Positions 35,874 to 47,467 of a stretch of DNA of 64,000 bases are shown here, piece after piece (position 1 is the stretch's first letter; each line of letters begins with the position of its first letter). The DNA comes from Leuctra nigra (Eukaryota; Arthropoda; Insecta; Plecoptera; Leuctridae), in contig OW203769.1 in assembly GCA_934045905.1 (NCBI GenBank), positions 1 through 64,000 on the forward strand, read 5' to 3'. The position numbers and the translations under genes are program-made. The notes under the pieces were generated by a model. It had not been told where the DNA came from and did not search any database. It was given only the letters and a program-made list of their open reading frames with translations.

Positions 35874-36195
35874 TAAAAGTATCAAACTGAAGCCGTTCAA
35901 GTTGAGTCAATGAATGATAGTGATGCAATCTTCTACATGTTCTGAGCAATTTAAATAATTATACGTTATCTACTCTCAGTTATCAAACCTTATTATATCG
36001 ATATGTACACTTGGCACAACTAAAATTGATCGGAGTGCAAATGTGAATGACATCTGGTCATGTTCCGTACACAATCAATGCTTGTTTAAAATATCAAATT
36101 GTAAGTTCATGTGACATTTTGTCGGGAAAATCTTTTATGTGAGCCCTGTGATGTAATTTGAGGAGCGTAGTTTCAAAACGTAGTATGTCCACTTA

Positions 36196-36689
36196 CACGA
36201 TGTTGAAAAAGGACCGCCATCTTTAAAATATAAGGTGGAAACTCTTCGAGTCTTTCCGCGATATCAGTTCCAATAGCCCGAATATCAAGGTCTGTAGATG
36301 CCCATCGCGTAACGCTCACTAGCGCTAGGGCTCATCTTGCAAACTAGCGATGCATTCTAAAACATTCTATTGCACATTAATATACTCTTTAAACATTCAA
36401 AACATTCTTAAAACATTAAAACATTCTTATAACATTCTAAAAACACTCTTAAATCATTAAAAACTAGTCAATCGATAGACCTTGATAACTTTAGTTCCTC
36501 AAGAAAGCGCTAGTGATTAATACGCGTCCTGTGTTACGCGAGCGAACCTCTACCCGTAATTCGTATTCAAAGATTTCAATGGTGATACAGCGAAGAGTTT
36601 CCACCTTATATTTTAAAGATGGCGGTCCTTTTTCTACATCGTGTTTCTACCCTATATTTTAAAGATGGCGGTCCTTTTTCTACATCGTG
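36196..36689. mobile_element. 494-bp TIR element with 7-bp target duplication
   Basis: Ends CACGATGTTGAAAAAGGACC and complement. Direct repeats CCACTTA lie outside both ends (36189-36195 and 36690-36696). The right terminus is tandemly duplicated by about 46 bp, so AAAGATGGCGGTCC occurs twice there. The interior has AAAACATTCT-type tandem words (36355-36450). No open frame. Confidence 0.7.
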
Positions 36690-36797
36690 CCACTTATTTC
36701 ACGTTTCGAGTTCGAGGTGGAACTGGAATCGTTTAAATGCGCTCTTCAAGCACGTGAAGCGCTTTTGCGGTTCAAAAAAATTATGTCCAATGATATA

Positions 36798-37042
36798 GAC
36801 CATTTTAAATATTATCTCGGTGGCTCTGCTTTCTAAGAAAAATCATATGCAGTCTGATTTCCAGACACCTTAGTCCCTGTTTTACCTATTGCTTTCTAAG
36901 AAAAATCATATGCAGTCTGATTTCCAGACACCTTAGTCCCTGTTTTACCTATTGTTGAAACAGGGACTAAGGTGTCTGGAAATAATACTGCATATGATTT
37001 TTCTTAGAAAGCAGAGCCACCGAGATAATATTTAAAATGGTC
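36798..37042. mobile_element. 245-bp palindromic element with TA flanks
   Basis: Ends GACCATTTTAAATATTATCT and complement, flanked by TA on both sides, as for Tc1/mariner-type insertions. The left arm contains a tandem duplication of about 69 bp (GCTTTCTAAGAAAAATCATA twice). The rest folds into one hairpin. Confidence 0.75.
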
Positions 37043-38600
37043 TATTCTGTTGGCAAAACTTCATATACCTATAGGTACTTTCAAAAGAAGGTATGTCCAA
37101 ACGAATCAACCGGGAGCCAAGAGCACCCTGAGCCCCCTTGATTCGATCGGTCAGCTGAATTGTCAAGCTGCTGTCAACAATATATTCTGCTACTTTAATC
37201 AATCTTTTGAAACAATTTTTTTTGTAAAAAAAAAAATTAGTTTCAAACAAAATGAGTTATGTCCTTCGTTATTTTATGCCATTGTTTCAAATAGATGTAT
37301 GTCCAAATTTAAAAATTAAATATTTGAGAAAATACTGTGTTTTCGAACACTGACTTTACGTATTTAAAATTAACTATTTTTCTTCTAAATTTACCATAAT
37401 GCGGCAATTATTTTTCTTCACGCGTTCTTATTGTTACACTAAATGTGTCATTACCTATCTAAGAATGGTGTTGGGTGCCAATAACTCTTTTTGAAACTAT
37501 ACTCCTCATTTTTAATTCCATAACAATGTGAGTGTTACCATGGTGAATGCTTTGTTGCCATGGCAATACGGTACCCCGTGACATCAATGCCGATATTACT
37601 GTTTTTAAATCAAGGTATTCAGAGATTTCTACCAATCTTTCTGTATTAATTACTTGAAAACTATTCATCCCACAATAATAATGCTTGCTTGTCTACACCC
37701 TTGACATCTATACTTTCATATATTTTACTTTTTTTTAATCCATTTTACAACTATAAAGAGAGTTCCCTATTTCCAAATAAATTGAAAACCTGAATTAACA
37801 TGATTAGAATAGAATTAAAAAGAATAATATTTAATAATCAACTTAGCAAGCACTGTACATTATTAATATGAAATGATAAATAGATCCAGAGGCTGTTGTT
37901 TGTAGTATTATTCTACATTTACAAGTCTCGGTTCTGTGCATAATAATTTAACAGTTATTACTTATTTCTTATGAAACAGAAACTACGTTCCCGCCACTTT
38001 ACAAACAAAACATCTTAAGACTGGACGGGTGGCGCTACCAAACAACAAATATGTGAGACATCATTGTCTATTCGCACCGCTCTAAGAAGTGGGTGGGAAT
38101 AGATCAGAAAGAGAAAATGTCTTCACCTCTGATTTGTGTTTTGTGACAGATAAATAAAATTACAAGTTTCCACGAGGAATTTTGTGTTATGTAAAACAAA
38201 AACACCAAATTATGAAATATTTGGTATTTTTCTTAACTAGGCTACCTTCACCTACCAAATAGACATCAGCACATGAGGGATTACCATAATAATGAGGTAG
38301 GCCCTAGGTTAGGTAACTAACCTTGACACTTTAAAATCCTTCAATCCTGCTTCTGTTAATTACCCATGCAATTATTTATAGTCTAGTAATTGTCCGATTG
38401 TATCCATAACAATGACAGGAATACTGAGGTGTACCTAGAGGTCTAGAAAATCATATGTAAAAAGGAAATTAAAAAAATCACTCTTTCTTGAGCACACCTC
38501 TGTTTTTTTAACACCACCATGTTTTAACTTCATCAATAAACAAATAAGCAGGTGACAACATGAATTAGTTTCTATATGAAGCGTGAAAGTTGGCTGTAGT
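37043..38600. other. AT-rich intron, no gene seen
   Basis: About 37671-37770 resembles 49402-49500 (CACAATAATAATG, TCTATACTTTCA and AGAGAGTTCCC words), so a diverged dispersed repeat is present. Nothing else is recognisable. Confidence 0.5.
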
Positions 38601-38608
38601 CTCACTAC

Positions 38609-38844
38609 CACAGCCGTCTGTATACTCGTCGTTCGTCCCTCCCTCCTCCTGGTAGCTGCCTGTCGTCTGAGTAGTTCCTCACTTGCCGTCCCGGGATGGA
38701 GCCGCACCGTCTCTTGGTTAATCAAATGCACAACGGTAGTGACCCCATCCCGGGTGGCAGGTTTGGAACTACAATTTCTACTCAGACGACAGGCAGCTAC
38801 CAGGAGGAGGGAGGGACGACCCGACGAGTATACAGACGGCTGTG
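38609..38844. mobile_element. 236-bp TIR element, 8-bp target duplication
   Basis: Inverted ends of about 65 bp beginning CACAGCCGTCTGTATACTCG, flanked by CTCACTAC on the left and CTCACTTC on the right (7 of 8 match). The central region includes CATCCCGGGTGG-type sequence and its partner. Non-coding, despite open frames on both strands caused by the palindrome. Confidence 0.75.
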
Positions 38845-38880
38845 CTCACTTCAAAGTTGAACAGAAATCACAAAGCTTTA

Positions 38881-39097
38881 GGTACACTTGGCCAAACAAA
38901 ACTTGAACGTTCAATAAATCTGATAGGCTGATAAATGTAAGATCGCACCATCAGAAGTAAGTCTAAGCGATCTCATTGTCTCACTCTAGTAGGTGACCTT
39001 ACATTTCAATGATAATAACAAGCTTTGATTGTGACCAGCAGTCATTCAAATATGGTCAACGCTGTCAACGTTCAAGTTTTGTTTGGCCGAGTGTACC
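38881..39097. mobile_element. 217-bp MITE, second copy at 55034-55252
   Basis: Ends GGTACACTTGGCCAAACAAA and complement, flanked by TA. The copy at 55034-55252 shares the interior (GATAAATGTAAGATCGCA, GTCTAAGCGATCTCATTGTC, AATGATAATAACAAGCTTTG). Finding the same interior with matching ends at an unrelated place confirms a mobile family. Confidence 0.8.
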
Positions 39098-42000
39098 TAC
39101 CTTATGTCGCTTCACACGGCTGTTCCAACAAGTTGGTCCAAGTCCTGAAGAATCGCTGTTCCAAAAACTCCGCTGAGAATGAAAGTTTGAACTCATTCTT
39201 CGCAGTTTGAATGTTTTCATTCACGCTGGAGTTTTGGGAACACCGATTCAAAACTTCGGCAAACTTGGAAAGTTTGGAACGGCCGTGTGGTGTGAATCAA
39301 CTTTACAAACTACCTACTTATCAAAGTTTAAGGAGGGACTAGCGATATACGTAATCAGTTTTCTTACATTTGACACAAATGTTGAAAGAAATACAAACTT
39401 TAAGATCTGTTTTGCCATGGCAACACAATTTTACATAGATTTGCTGAACTTTTCATAAGGAAATATGCTGTTAAAAACATCATACTATGTGAGAGTATTC
39501 AACCTTGAAATCCACAATCCAGCCATAGTCTTAGCTCTTGTTTTTTAATGACTGTAAAATATCTTTAGGTCGTGATATTTGTAATGCTAATGAATTGTTT
39601 TTAATAGATTGCTGGATGGCAATCAAGTAAATGGAATGACACTCGATTTCAAGGTTGATTATTCGGTCCTACGTGGAATTGAGAAAGCTGTAAATCCCTC
39701 GTAGCTCAGTAAATCATCCAAAACATGTTCACATTGAGATTGAGAGCCTGGAATGTTGAACGTAACTGACACTATGTGATGTCGTCACTCATACCTTGAA
39801 AGAGAATGCAAGCGCTAAAGACAAGACCAAAGCCAGGAAATGCAAGCAGACAAAAGTCCAATGTACACTCAACAAAACAAAAAATGGTATTTATACAAAG
39901 CACTTGAGCTAGAATAGACGTCATCGGATGCCATCGAATCATTTTATCAGCCAATTTGTTTCTTTCGAAATCCATTTTATTATGTTGAGTGCATTTTGTA
40001 TGTACAAAGATATTTCAATTTGGTAAAAAATCAAGGTTCTCAGATTAGACCTTTGAGCAAGTGAGAATTACAAACGAAGTTAGTACGTACCTATTACAAA
40101 GTTAGTTTATCTGCCATATTTTAACATTAAAGTAAATAAAACCTTACCATAGTAAATTTAATTAAAAACGTTATACTTTGAACGGTCACAATCTTCATTT
40201 TTATTACAAATCTCTATATTTCAACCAGTTTTTAGTTAGGTATGTACATCAGCAGTAAATAAAAAACTATTCAAATGTAGGTAATAGAAAACATCAAAAT
40301 TACCTAGTAGTTAGGTACTACTAAAGGAAAATAAAATATTAAATGAAAACCAAAGAAAGCTAATAAAGTTTGTGACTGTTGGAAGTGTACCTAACGTATT
40401 ATTTATTTCACATCCAAGCTGATAAGTGAAGATGAAAACAAACAAACACATAGTTTTATCAAACCGTTACCCAAGTTGGACGAAAGCAGCCTCCGGAAAA
40501 ACAGAAATGTACTTGGAGCCTTCTTCCTCTGAGGTCCAGATGTGATTGTGTCGGGGTGAGATTCACAAGCAATTGATATTAAATCAAACAGTTCCACCCA
40601 AACATGGCAGTGGAATTGTCATCGAAACAATTATTTGGAATATTCTTAGACTTCGAGTAATTCTTACAGCCCTTATTACGTCTTAAACGATGAAAACGTG
40701 CATTGGTTTCAAAACGTGAATCTCAAGAATTGGTCCCGAGGTGTATTCTAAATATCCTCTTTGCAAGTGAACCACAAGGACATTTCCGTCTTCAATAGCA
40801 AACCTAATTACATACATAATCAATGTCGGGTCAATCTGAACATAGAACAATAGAGAACTATAGGGGAGAGTTTGGCACCTAGATCATATCTGTAACTCAG
40901 AGGTAAAAAGCCAGAAGTCCATTCGCTCAATGTTTAAGTGAATACCTACTTTCGGAATTATGTAATCAAACTCTATAAATGCATTTGACTGATGTCAACA
41001 AATACAGTTATATTGAAGTATCTCTTACACAATGACCCATGCCGAAATTACAATGATTGGATGAAGACAAAATTACTGGTTTTTTAAGCTCACCAGATTC
41101 ATTGCAATGGACTTCCGACCTTCTACCTCTTAGGTTCAGATATTATTGTACATTACATAATACATTTTCAAATCTTTGTACAGAGGATTAAATAAAGAGA
41201 TAATCAGTCATTAGTACAAATATAAATAGCCTGATTTCGCCAGTTTCCATTTGAAAACGATTCAAATCGATTCTACTGCAGAGAAATTGTTTATTTAGTA
41301 GCAATTTCTTGATCATATTGAACACAAATCTTTTAGTGAAACGGACGGATTCATGTGCAAGGCACTTTCATGGAAATAAGCAAATTCAGTTCAAGTTATT
41401 TACTAAATCACCAGCTATAACAAATTGTTACGTACCTCAGCGACAATCGATTTACTCTTCGTCGTGATTCATTTTCTCATTAAAACTAAATGTTTACTCA
41501 CCAAAAGCAGATTGTTACTAAACTATGACATTGATCAAATATGTAAGTCTAACTACTGAAAAACTTTTTCGAACAATTGTAGAAATCATAAAAAGAAGCA
41601 GAACTTTGTCTGAATTTATTTCTCTGAATATTTAAATTTTTATTTAAATTTGGTGGCACATAATAACATAAATCACAACACTTTTCTCGACATACATTTT
41701 ATTGTTTATTTATAAAACACACATTAACATATTAAAATATTCCCAATCGGTAATGATGTCAATTACAAAGGTACCTTTAAGTAGTACCTTGGTACAAAAA
41801 CATCACAACATCACATTAATCTGTTTCCTCGATCAACTATATAAACATGGATTTAAGAGGCCAGCGTAAGGCAACAGGAAAAGTACTGTTCTTCAAAGTG
41901 TTTGCTTTTAGAGAATTTAAAAAGTCAGATATTTGCGACAATTTCAAGCTTACGAGACTAAATAATGCCACGCACCGGAGTAGTAGGTACATTACGACCT

Positions 42001-43511
42001 CAAAGTGATAAATAGAAAATGAATCGTCAAATAATCATAGTGAACACTTGGAGACCTTAATCCAGTGGTCGGCATTGTTAAGTGTATCAAGTTTAAAATT
42101 GCCGCTAATATCTGATTTTTTAACATTTTGATAGCGTGAATACAAAAAACAAATAAAAACAAAACACTTTAATGAACTGTGCGCTTCCAGTTACCTACAT
42201 GACCTCCTAAAGCTATATTAAGTAGAAGGTACCTACCTTACTTATGTTAATTTGCCAGGTACTGAACATTTGAGAGTACTACTACCTAGCTCAGTTTAGT
42301 TTTACAATCAAAAACAATTATACATATAAATTGTTCTTGCTTTGTAAATTAATAGAGCTCTTATAAATTCAACTTTAATTTTAAGTACTGTACCTATATA
42401 CCTAGTAGTGGTAGGTAGAAAATTATAACTAGGTAGGTACCTATTGTTTGTTTATAAAATAAATCTGAAATGCATCTTACTCACACATTTGAAAATTACA
42501 GTTCCTTTTAAGATGATATTAATGGATTTATGTCCTTGAATTTACTTGTCTGTGGTGTGGTCTATCACCTTTAAGAATTATATGCATTGCTCTATTCTAT
42601 TTTGTAGTTTCTATAATGATTCAAGGTCAGAATTGCCAATAATAAGTAAAAAGTGTGGCACAGAAGTCAAAATGAGGTGAAATTATAATTCTAAATAAAA
42701 CACTTCTATAAAGTCCATAAAGACACTTGGTATGGTAGGTACATTTGCTCACTCGTACCTACATAAACATTATATTTTCTTAGGAATCTTCTTGCACACA
42801 TAATTTACGTGATTACCAAATTCATTTGACTCTACAATTCAACCTATCTAGGTAGAAACAAATTTCCACATTGTCCAACAAACACCAAGTAGTAAAATAA
42901 CTCCATTCTTTAAAAGTAGACAACTAATTTTAAAATCTGTATTCATCAATATAGTTGTACATTTTCTGTAATCTCCTTTTAAGTTATCTTAGCGTTGATT
43001 TAGACACTCGACAACCGTTTTCAATTGACTAAACTTACATCGATATCAATCCCTTAATTACCACGAGTTTCAAATCATTTTAGTTGTAATCTTTGTGCAA
43101 TCTTTGCGCTTGTTTTCAATGCTAATTGTATTGTGTTATTTCAATACGATTCACTTCACTCACTTGTCGAAGTAATCTGGATCAAATTCAATTGAGTCAG
43201 AGTTCGTCAGTTTGTTGTTCGGATCGGTTCGAAGCGGTGTTACAGGAAATACACAAATAAATGTGTATATGTCAAACAGTTTTGAATATAGAAAAGCAAG
43301 AACAGCATCAAGTCCTTTGTCTTCAACTTTAACGCTTACCTTCTATCATAAAATTTTACCAAAAATTTCTCAATTTTAATTTGTTTCAAGAAACTATGAG
43401 TGAAATGTTTGAAAAGCCAGGAACAGGCTGTGGGAGTTGAAGATAAAGTTGTATGACTTTGACTTGCGGTTCTATAATGTCAGATGTTAGTTCTATTTGA
43501 CATGGACATAC
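39098..43511. other. AT-rich intron with scattered GTAGGTACCTAC words
   Basis: No coding exon with a credible splice context was found. Short palindromes of the GGTACCTACC type become frequent from about 42.2 kb rightward. Open frames on either strand lack domains and conserved features. Confidence 0.5.
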
Positions 43512-43637
43512 CACAGGGCACTGGGCCTTCTCCGGTGGGGGGGCTTTGGGGGCGACGACCTTTGGGCCGGGGGCGACGACCTTCTGCGGGGGAGGATCCT
43601 GGGCGGCCTGGTCGATGGCAGGGGCCTGGTCAATCAC
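43512..43637 (-). CDS. Pro/Ala/Val-rich exon (42 codons)
   Basis: A 126-nt phase 0-0 exon with acceptor TTATCTGTTACAG and donor GTATGTCCAT. The peptide starts VIDQAPAIDQAAQDPPPQKV, contains a KVVAPGPKVVAPK double motif and ends APPPEKAQCPV. The intron before its acceptor (TGACATTATCTGTTACAG and the TTAACGATCTGA-type sequence behind it) closely matches the intron before the exon at 12399-12698, so the two exon starts are probably ancient duplicates. The following intron is about 31 kb. Confidence 0.65.
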
Positions 43638-43998
43638 CTGTAACAGATAATGTCAGATCGTTAAACCCCCATGTCTCGTAAATTGTTAGACTTGAAGTTT
43701 CAATTCGTGTACAATAACTAAACTCTGGCCTTTTAGGGATGAGATTCTAATTCTACCACTCAAATATAGCCAAGTTTTTCAATACTCTGCTAAATTTAAA
43801 CAATTGATTAGGTAGGTACTACGTATTCGATTGCCATTGCAACATTCCTAGAATAACCACTAATGAAACCTTAATAATTGTTACGCAAAGCAGAGAAAAA
43901 CTGGGCTTAAATCACACTGACATTGAGATGTTTGTTTTGCACGTAGTTTGGCGTGGTATTTGCAAGCTATCAGGTTGATCAGCAAGTGAATCACGTAC

Positions 43999-44124
43999 CT
44001 CGTCGCGAGCCGCCTCCAGTCCCGCGATCAACTCTTCGGGCGTCATGCCGTTGAGCGTCGTGCCGATCAGGCAGTCGCACACTCGCAGGTTGTGCAGCGC
44101 GGCCTGAACAAACCTCAGCGGAAC
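43999..44124 (-). CDS. Compact helical exon (42 codons)
   Basis: A 126-nt phase 0-0 exon with acceptor TTGTTCACAG and donor GTACGTGATT. The peptide VPLRFVQAALHNLRVCDCLI, then GTTLNGMTPEELIAGLEAAR and DE, is the only part of the protein with a regular hydrophobic pattern, consistent with two or three amphipathic helices. I do not recognise the family. It is a good query for profile searches because the rest of the protein is low complexity. GC-rich codon usage contrasts with the AT-rich flanks, as expected for a selected exon. Confidence 0.75.
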
Positions 44125-44279
44125 CTGTGAACAAATATCAGTCATTGCACCAAACAAACACTTCACTAACACAATCAACTATGGTTCAGAAGGCATGAAA
44201 CTAGTGATCAGTCTAATGGTTTGGATGATATCAAAGTGTTGACCTAGTCTTATGGTTTCGGATAAGGTTCGGAAGAGAT

Positions 44280-44562
44280 ATATTTTTTGTCTGGGGCTTA
44301 ACGTCGCACTGTTCTGCAGCGAGGCTAATGGCGACGGATGAATGATTATGATGATGATTGGGAGATGATTATGAAGTGTAGGTAAGGATGGAAGGTGGGA
44401 AGGAGGCGGTCGTGGCCTATTAGTGGGTTACCTTCCCAGCATTGCCTGTCGACTGAGGGAATACCACGGAAAAACCCCAGTCAGGAAGGACGGCTGTGGG
44501 AATCAAACCTGGGCCCCCGGAATGCAAGTTCGGAGCGTTACCACTCAGACAACCTGTTCCGT
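44280..44562 (-). mobile_element. tRNA-derived SINE, copy 1
   Basis: On the minus strand the head reads GGAACAGGTTGTCTGAGTGG (A-box like) and later CAGGTTTGATTCCC (B-box), followed by a body containing TCAGTCGACAGGC and GTTAAGCCCCAGAC, and an A/T-rich tail. It is flanked by AAGAGAT at 44273-44279 and 44563-44569. It fills most of the intron between exons 43999-44124 and 44582-44627 and shares the gene's orientation. Confidence 0.85.
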
Positions 44563-44581
44563 AAGAGATCATTGTGTTTAC

Positions 44582-44627
44582 CATTGCAAGTTGTTCCGGC
44601 CTCACTTCTCCATTGGCGTTACCGTTA
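44582..44627 (-). CDS. Small second coding exon (46 nt)
   Basis: Acceptor TTGTTTCAG and donor GTAAACACAA. Entered in phase 2, its first base completes the codon AG|T (Ser), and the exon then reads NGNANGEVRPEQLAM and leaves in phase 0. This is exactly what is needed to join the ATG exon (ends AG) to the phase-0 exon at 43999. Direct joining of those two would hit a stop within three codons. The phase match is the main argument that this tiny exon is real. Confidence 0.7.
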
Positions 44628-45313
44628 CTGAAACAAGCAACAAGTTGGCATTTTCAGGTGTCAGATTCCAAGTAGAAATATAACAAGTAGTTTACGCTAA
44701 CTCACATAGCTCTTGTAGACTCATCTCATTAATAATATCATGGATCATTCACCAAGGAACGTCAAGTAACAAGTCATACATTTATTTGTATACCATTTTA
44801 TGTTTTGCCGAGTGTATAGCACTCGCAAATCATAAAACTGTGTTTGAAGGAAATGGATCGGCTGCTTGTTAGGTTCCTTGACAATCAATCCTTGTTATTG
44901 TCAATGAAATCAGAGTTAGCACAGACTTCATTGGATGATGCCATAAAATCTTTATCAGACAATCCGCTTCTTTCAATACCGTTATAGGCTATCTTGTTTT
45001 GTGTACGTACCTACTACCATTATTATTAAGGAAGGTAGGTTAAATCATTAGATGACTTATCTAGAGTGAGTACCTGCAATAGACCTGGTTGCTAGGTAAC
45101 AGACCCCAATCTCGTTTATCTCACTGGTTCACAGGAAATATTTTAATAGTTTAATCGTACCTATTTAAAACATAGTTCAGTACGATATTAAAAGAAAGAC
45201 ACCGGAGTCGGCAACCTCGTTCGAGGGCCAGCGACAACAACGAAAAGAAAGACAGAAATTGTATCAAATAAATCAAGGAAATTTTATCAAGCAAGCAAGA
45301 TATTGATTATTTA

Positions 45314-45560
45314 TTGAGCGAGTGAAGCGAGCATCTCCTATGGCTCTTTTGGCACGGACTAGGTAGACTAGGTGAGGCTAGGTATACAAATTAAAGATTT
45401 TCTTCGATCAAGCTGAACTTTTGCACACATGTACGGACCATATCCGGGCGTTGTAGACCCAATTTTTTAGAAATCCACTGATTGGTTAAAATTTTGAAAA
45501 AAAAATATTTGAAATCATCTGTGCACCAGGGAGATTTTGATCAGCTGTAACCAGCTTTTT
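45314..45560 (+). mobile_element. Helitron-like element, 5' fragment
   Basis: It starts TTGAGCGAGTGAAGCGAGCA after A, then CTCTTTTGGCACGGAC and GCTGAACTTTTGCACACATG, matching the start of the 15972 and 47468 copies. It lacks the CTAG end and sits in the intron between the 44.6-kb and 45.7-kb exons. Confidence 0.7.
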
Positions 45561-45677
45561 CTGGGCGTAGGTACGTATACAACCAATATTATTTAGGTAC
45601 AGGCTAATGATAAATCATTAGATGACATTGGAAATGATTTTGCTTGAGACTGTTTTTATCAATGCTTGGCTTTTTAC

Positions 45678-45727
45678 CTTGGGCCTGGCCTCGACAGCTC
45701 CTGCGGCTCGGTCCGATAATCGCTCAT
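45678..45727 (-). CDS. Start exon of the minus-strand gene
   Basis: Acceptor CATTATTTTCAG, nine bases of 5'UTR, then ATG at 45727-45725. It codes for MSDYRTEPQELSRPGP plus two bases, with donor GTAAAAAGCC (phase 2). This start is chosen because it is the first ATG after the splice acceptor, its frame continues through two following exons, and no upstream in-frame coding exon is visible. Confidence 0.7.
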
Positions 45728-45964
45728 ACTAGATACTGAAAATAATGTTCAAATGTTAGTTAAAAAGGCATTTTGTAGGTATAGGTAGGCACCTACCTAC
45801 ACAGTCTTGTACCTATGAGAGCACACCTATGTTTCATAAAAGCCGAACATCCACGTAGCTTACGTAGGTACCTAACCTAGTAGCAAGGTACCTACCTACC
45901 TAGATGTTTCGGTGAAATTACTAGTTCATTAATATAACCTAGTGCAGAGTAATACTTTACTTAC

Positions 45965-46197
45965 CTAAGCAAATGAGCGTTGAAGACGATATACAAAACA
46001 AGACACACAAAAACTAATGAAGACAACTAGGTACTGGGCACTAGAAAACTAGACTACCTATACTAATACTAAATAATTTTTTTGTGTTTTTTTGTTTTGT
46101 ACTAAGAATAAAGAAATAACTACGAAGAAAACTTAATATAAATATAACGGTAACTGTAGCGAAATAAGCGAAAAAAACGAAATAATGGAGAGCGACT
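45965..46197 (-). other. Putative 5'UTR exon
   Basis: It ends with GCTTAG and the perfect donor GTAAGTAAAG at 45964. The 5' limit is set at an initiator-like TCAGTC near 46199-46194 and is uncertain. The sequence is AT-rich, with T-runs on the coding strand and no conserved open frame, consistent with untranslated leader. Confidence 0.4.
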
Positions 46198-46262
46198 GAA
46201 TAAAGTGACTAGGCAAGAAAATGGTTCTGGGCGAACCCGCCCGCCAAAACGAAACCAGGGCT
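46188..46262 (-). promoter_or_regulatory. Putative promoter of the minus-strand gene
   Basis: On the minus strand, GTTTTGGCGGGCGGGTTCGC (GC box, with an E2F-like TTTGGCGGG) lies about 40 bp upstream of TTATTCAGTCGCTC, where TCAGTC fits the arthropod initiator consensus. No TATA box is seen. This is an isolated GC-rich patch in AT-rich DNA. Inferred from motifs only. Confidence 0.35.
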
Positions 46263-47467
46263 CTCAACATAAAACATGAATATAATGACCTTCAGTTTAA
46301 ATATCAACGCCGGATAATATGTTTTCTAGTGGCAGGAGAGGAGTAAATTTGTACTTTATGCTTAGTGAAACCTTTTTAAACCATTTTGCGGTTTTGTACA
46401 CGACGAATAAAGCTCGTAGAGTGTGCTGGGTGTAGGATATTTACACGACATTTTTATATTTGCAAATTGGCAGTTGGTGAAACTGATGTAGCAACCAACT
46501 ACACTGGTCAGTTTGCCTCAGCTGTCACTGTCAAAATGTTTGTTGACGTTTGTAGACTTGGACAAGTTTATTTTTGTAAGTACTATAATATTAGTATTAT
46601 TCTTTCACTGCAGTTGCACTTCTTTGCGCGGTGATAGTTTCTTTTTTCTTAATATCTTTGAAATCTCCTAAACCTATTTTCTGATTCTCTTGTTCCGGTT
46701 AGCTACTAAATACCTAGGTAGGTACCTACTTAGTTCATTCCAATCTTTCAATGTTCTTTAGGTGAACCCATCGAGCACCCATCTAGCCACAACCCTCTGA
46801 GGCCTCATTCACAAAGCAGGGTTAGCTTGGATTAGCTCGTAGTGCCATAATACAAAAGAAACAAGCACTCTAATATAGTTCAGAAGAAATAGCAACAAGC
46901 TACCTATCATAGAAATCTAAGCTGGGGAAACATATTAAAAATTTAAGAAACAGAAGTCAGATCACTTATAAACTTCGTCATAATAAATTTAAGAGGGACG
47001 GATATTGAAATTAAGCAAAAAACTCCACAAACACTTTGGAGCAAAAGCACTCATGAGTCCTCACCACTTTACCAGCAACTTATGGCTTGAATCTCTGTTT
47101 TTTGTCTATCTGTGCTTTTTGCATCAAATTTCAAACAAAGTCATGGAGGAAGTTAATTTTTTCACAAAACATTCATTACTATCCAGTGCAGAGTGCTAAT
47201 GATTTCCAGCAAAATCGGTCTATTAGTTTCATCGGAAACTTGATTTGTTGTTTGTATTTTGCTTGGAAATGGGGATGAAAGGAACTACCTATGTGTACAA
47301 AATACAAATTGAATCTGGAATCTTTTGACCAATCATCACCAAATTTTGCATGGTCATTGGGACCAGCATTAAGTGTGTTTTGACCAATCTGTAAAGAACT
47401 TCAAGACACTTTAATAGACCCTTTAATTTAATTGACACTTTAGCCTATACTGACATTTTCCATTTTT
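46263..47467. other. No gene seen
   Basis: AT-rich DNA with a GGTAGGTACCTAC cluster near 46720. The open frames are short and featureless. Confidence 0.5.

Larger units (their letters stand above)
6686..46197 (-). other. Reconstructed multi-exon gene (extent in window)
   Basis: Ten coding exons and one 5'UTR exon can be joined on the minus strand by consensus splice sites with continuous reading phase: one phase-2 junction, then phase 0 throughout. The in-window product is 591 codons and open at its C-terminus, because the last exon ends in a donor (GTAAGC) and no further exon is visible before 6590, where transposons begin. One intron is about 31 kb and contains the satellite array. The predicted protein has one compact N-terminal segment, then long Pro/Ala/Ser- and Lys/Arg-rich segments. 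I do not recognise the family. Nuclear location is inferred only from the basic clusters and Ser/Thr-Pro motifs. Transcript evidence would decide whether all the exons belong to one gene. Confidence 0.6.

Noticed and set aside
38583..38906. Open frames on both strands near 38.6-38.9 kb
   Set aside because: They arise from the inverted ends of the TIR element at 38609-38844.
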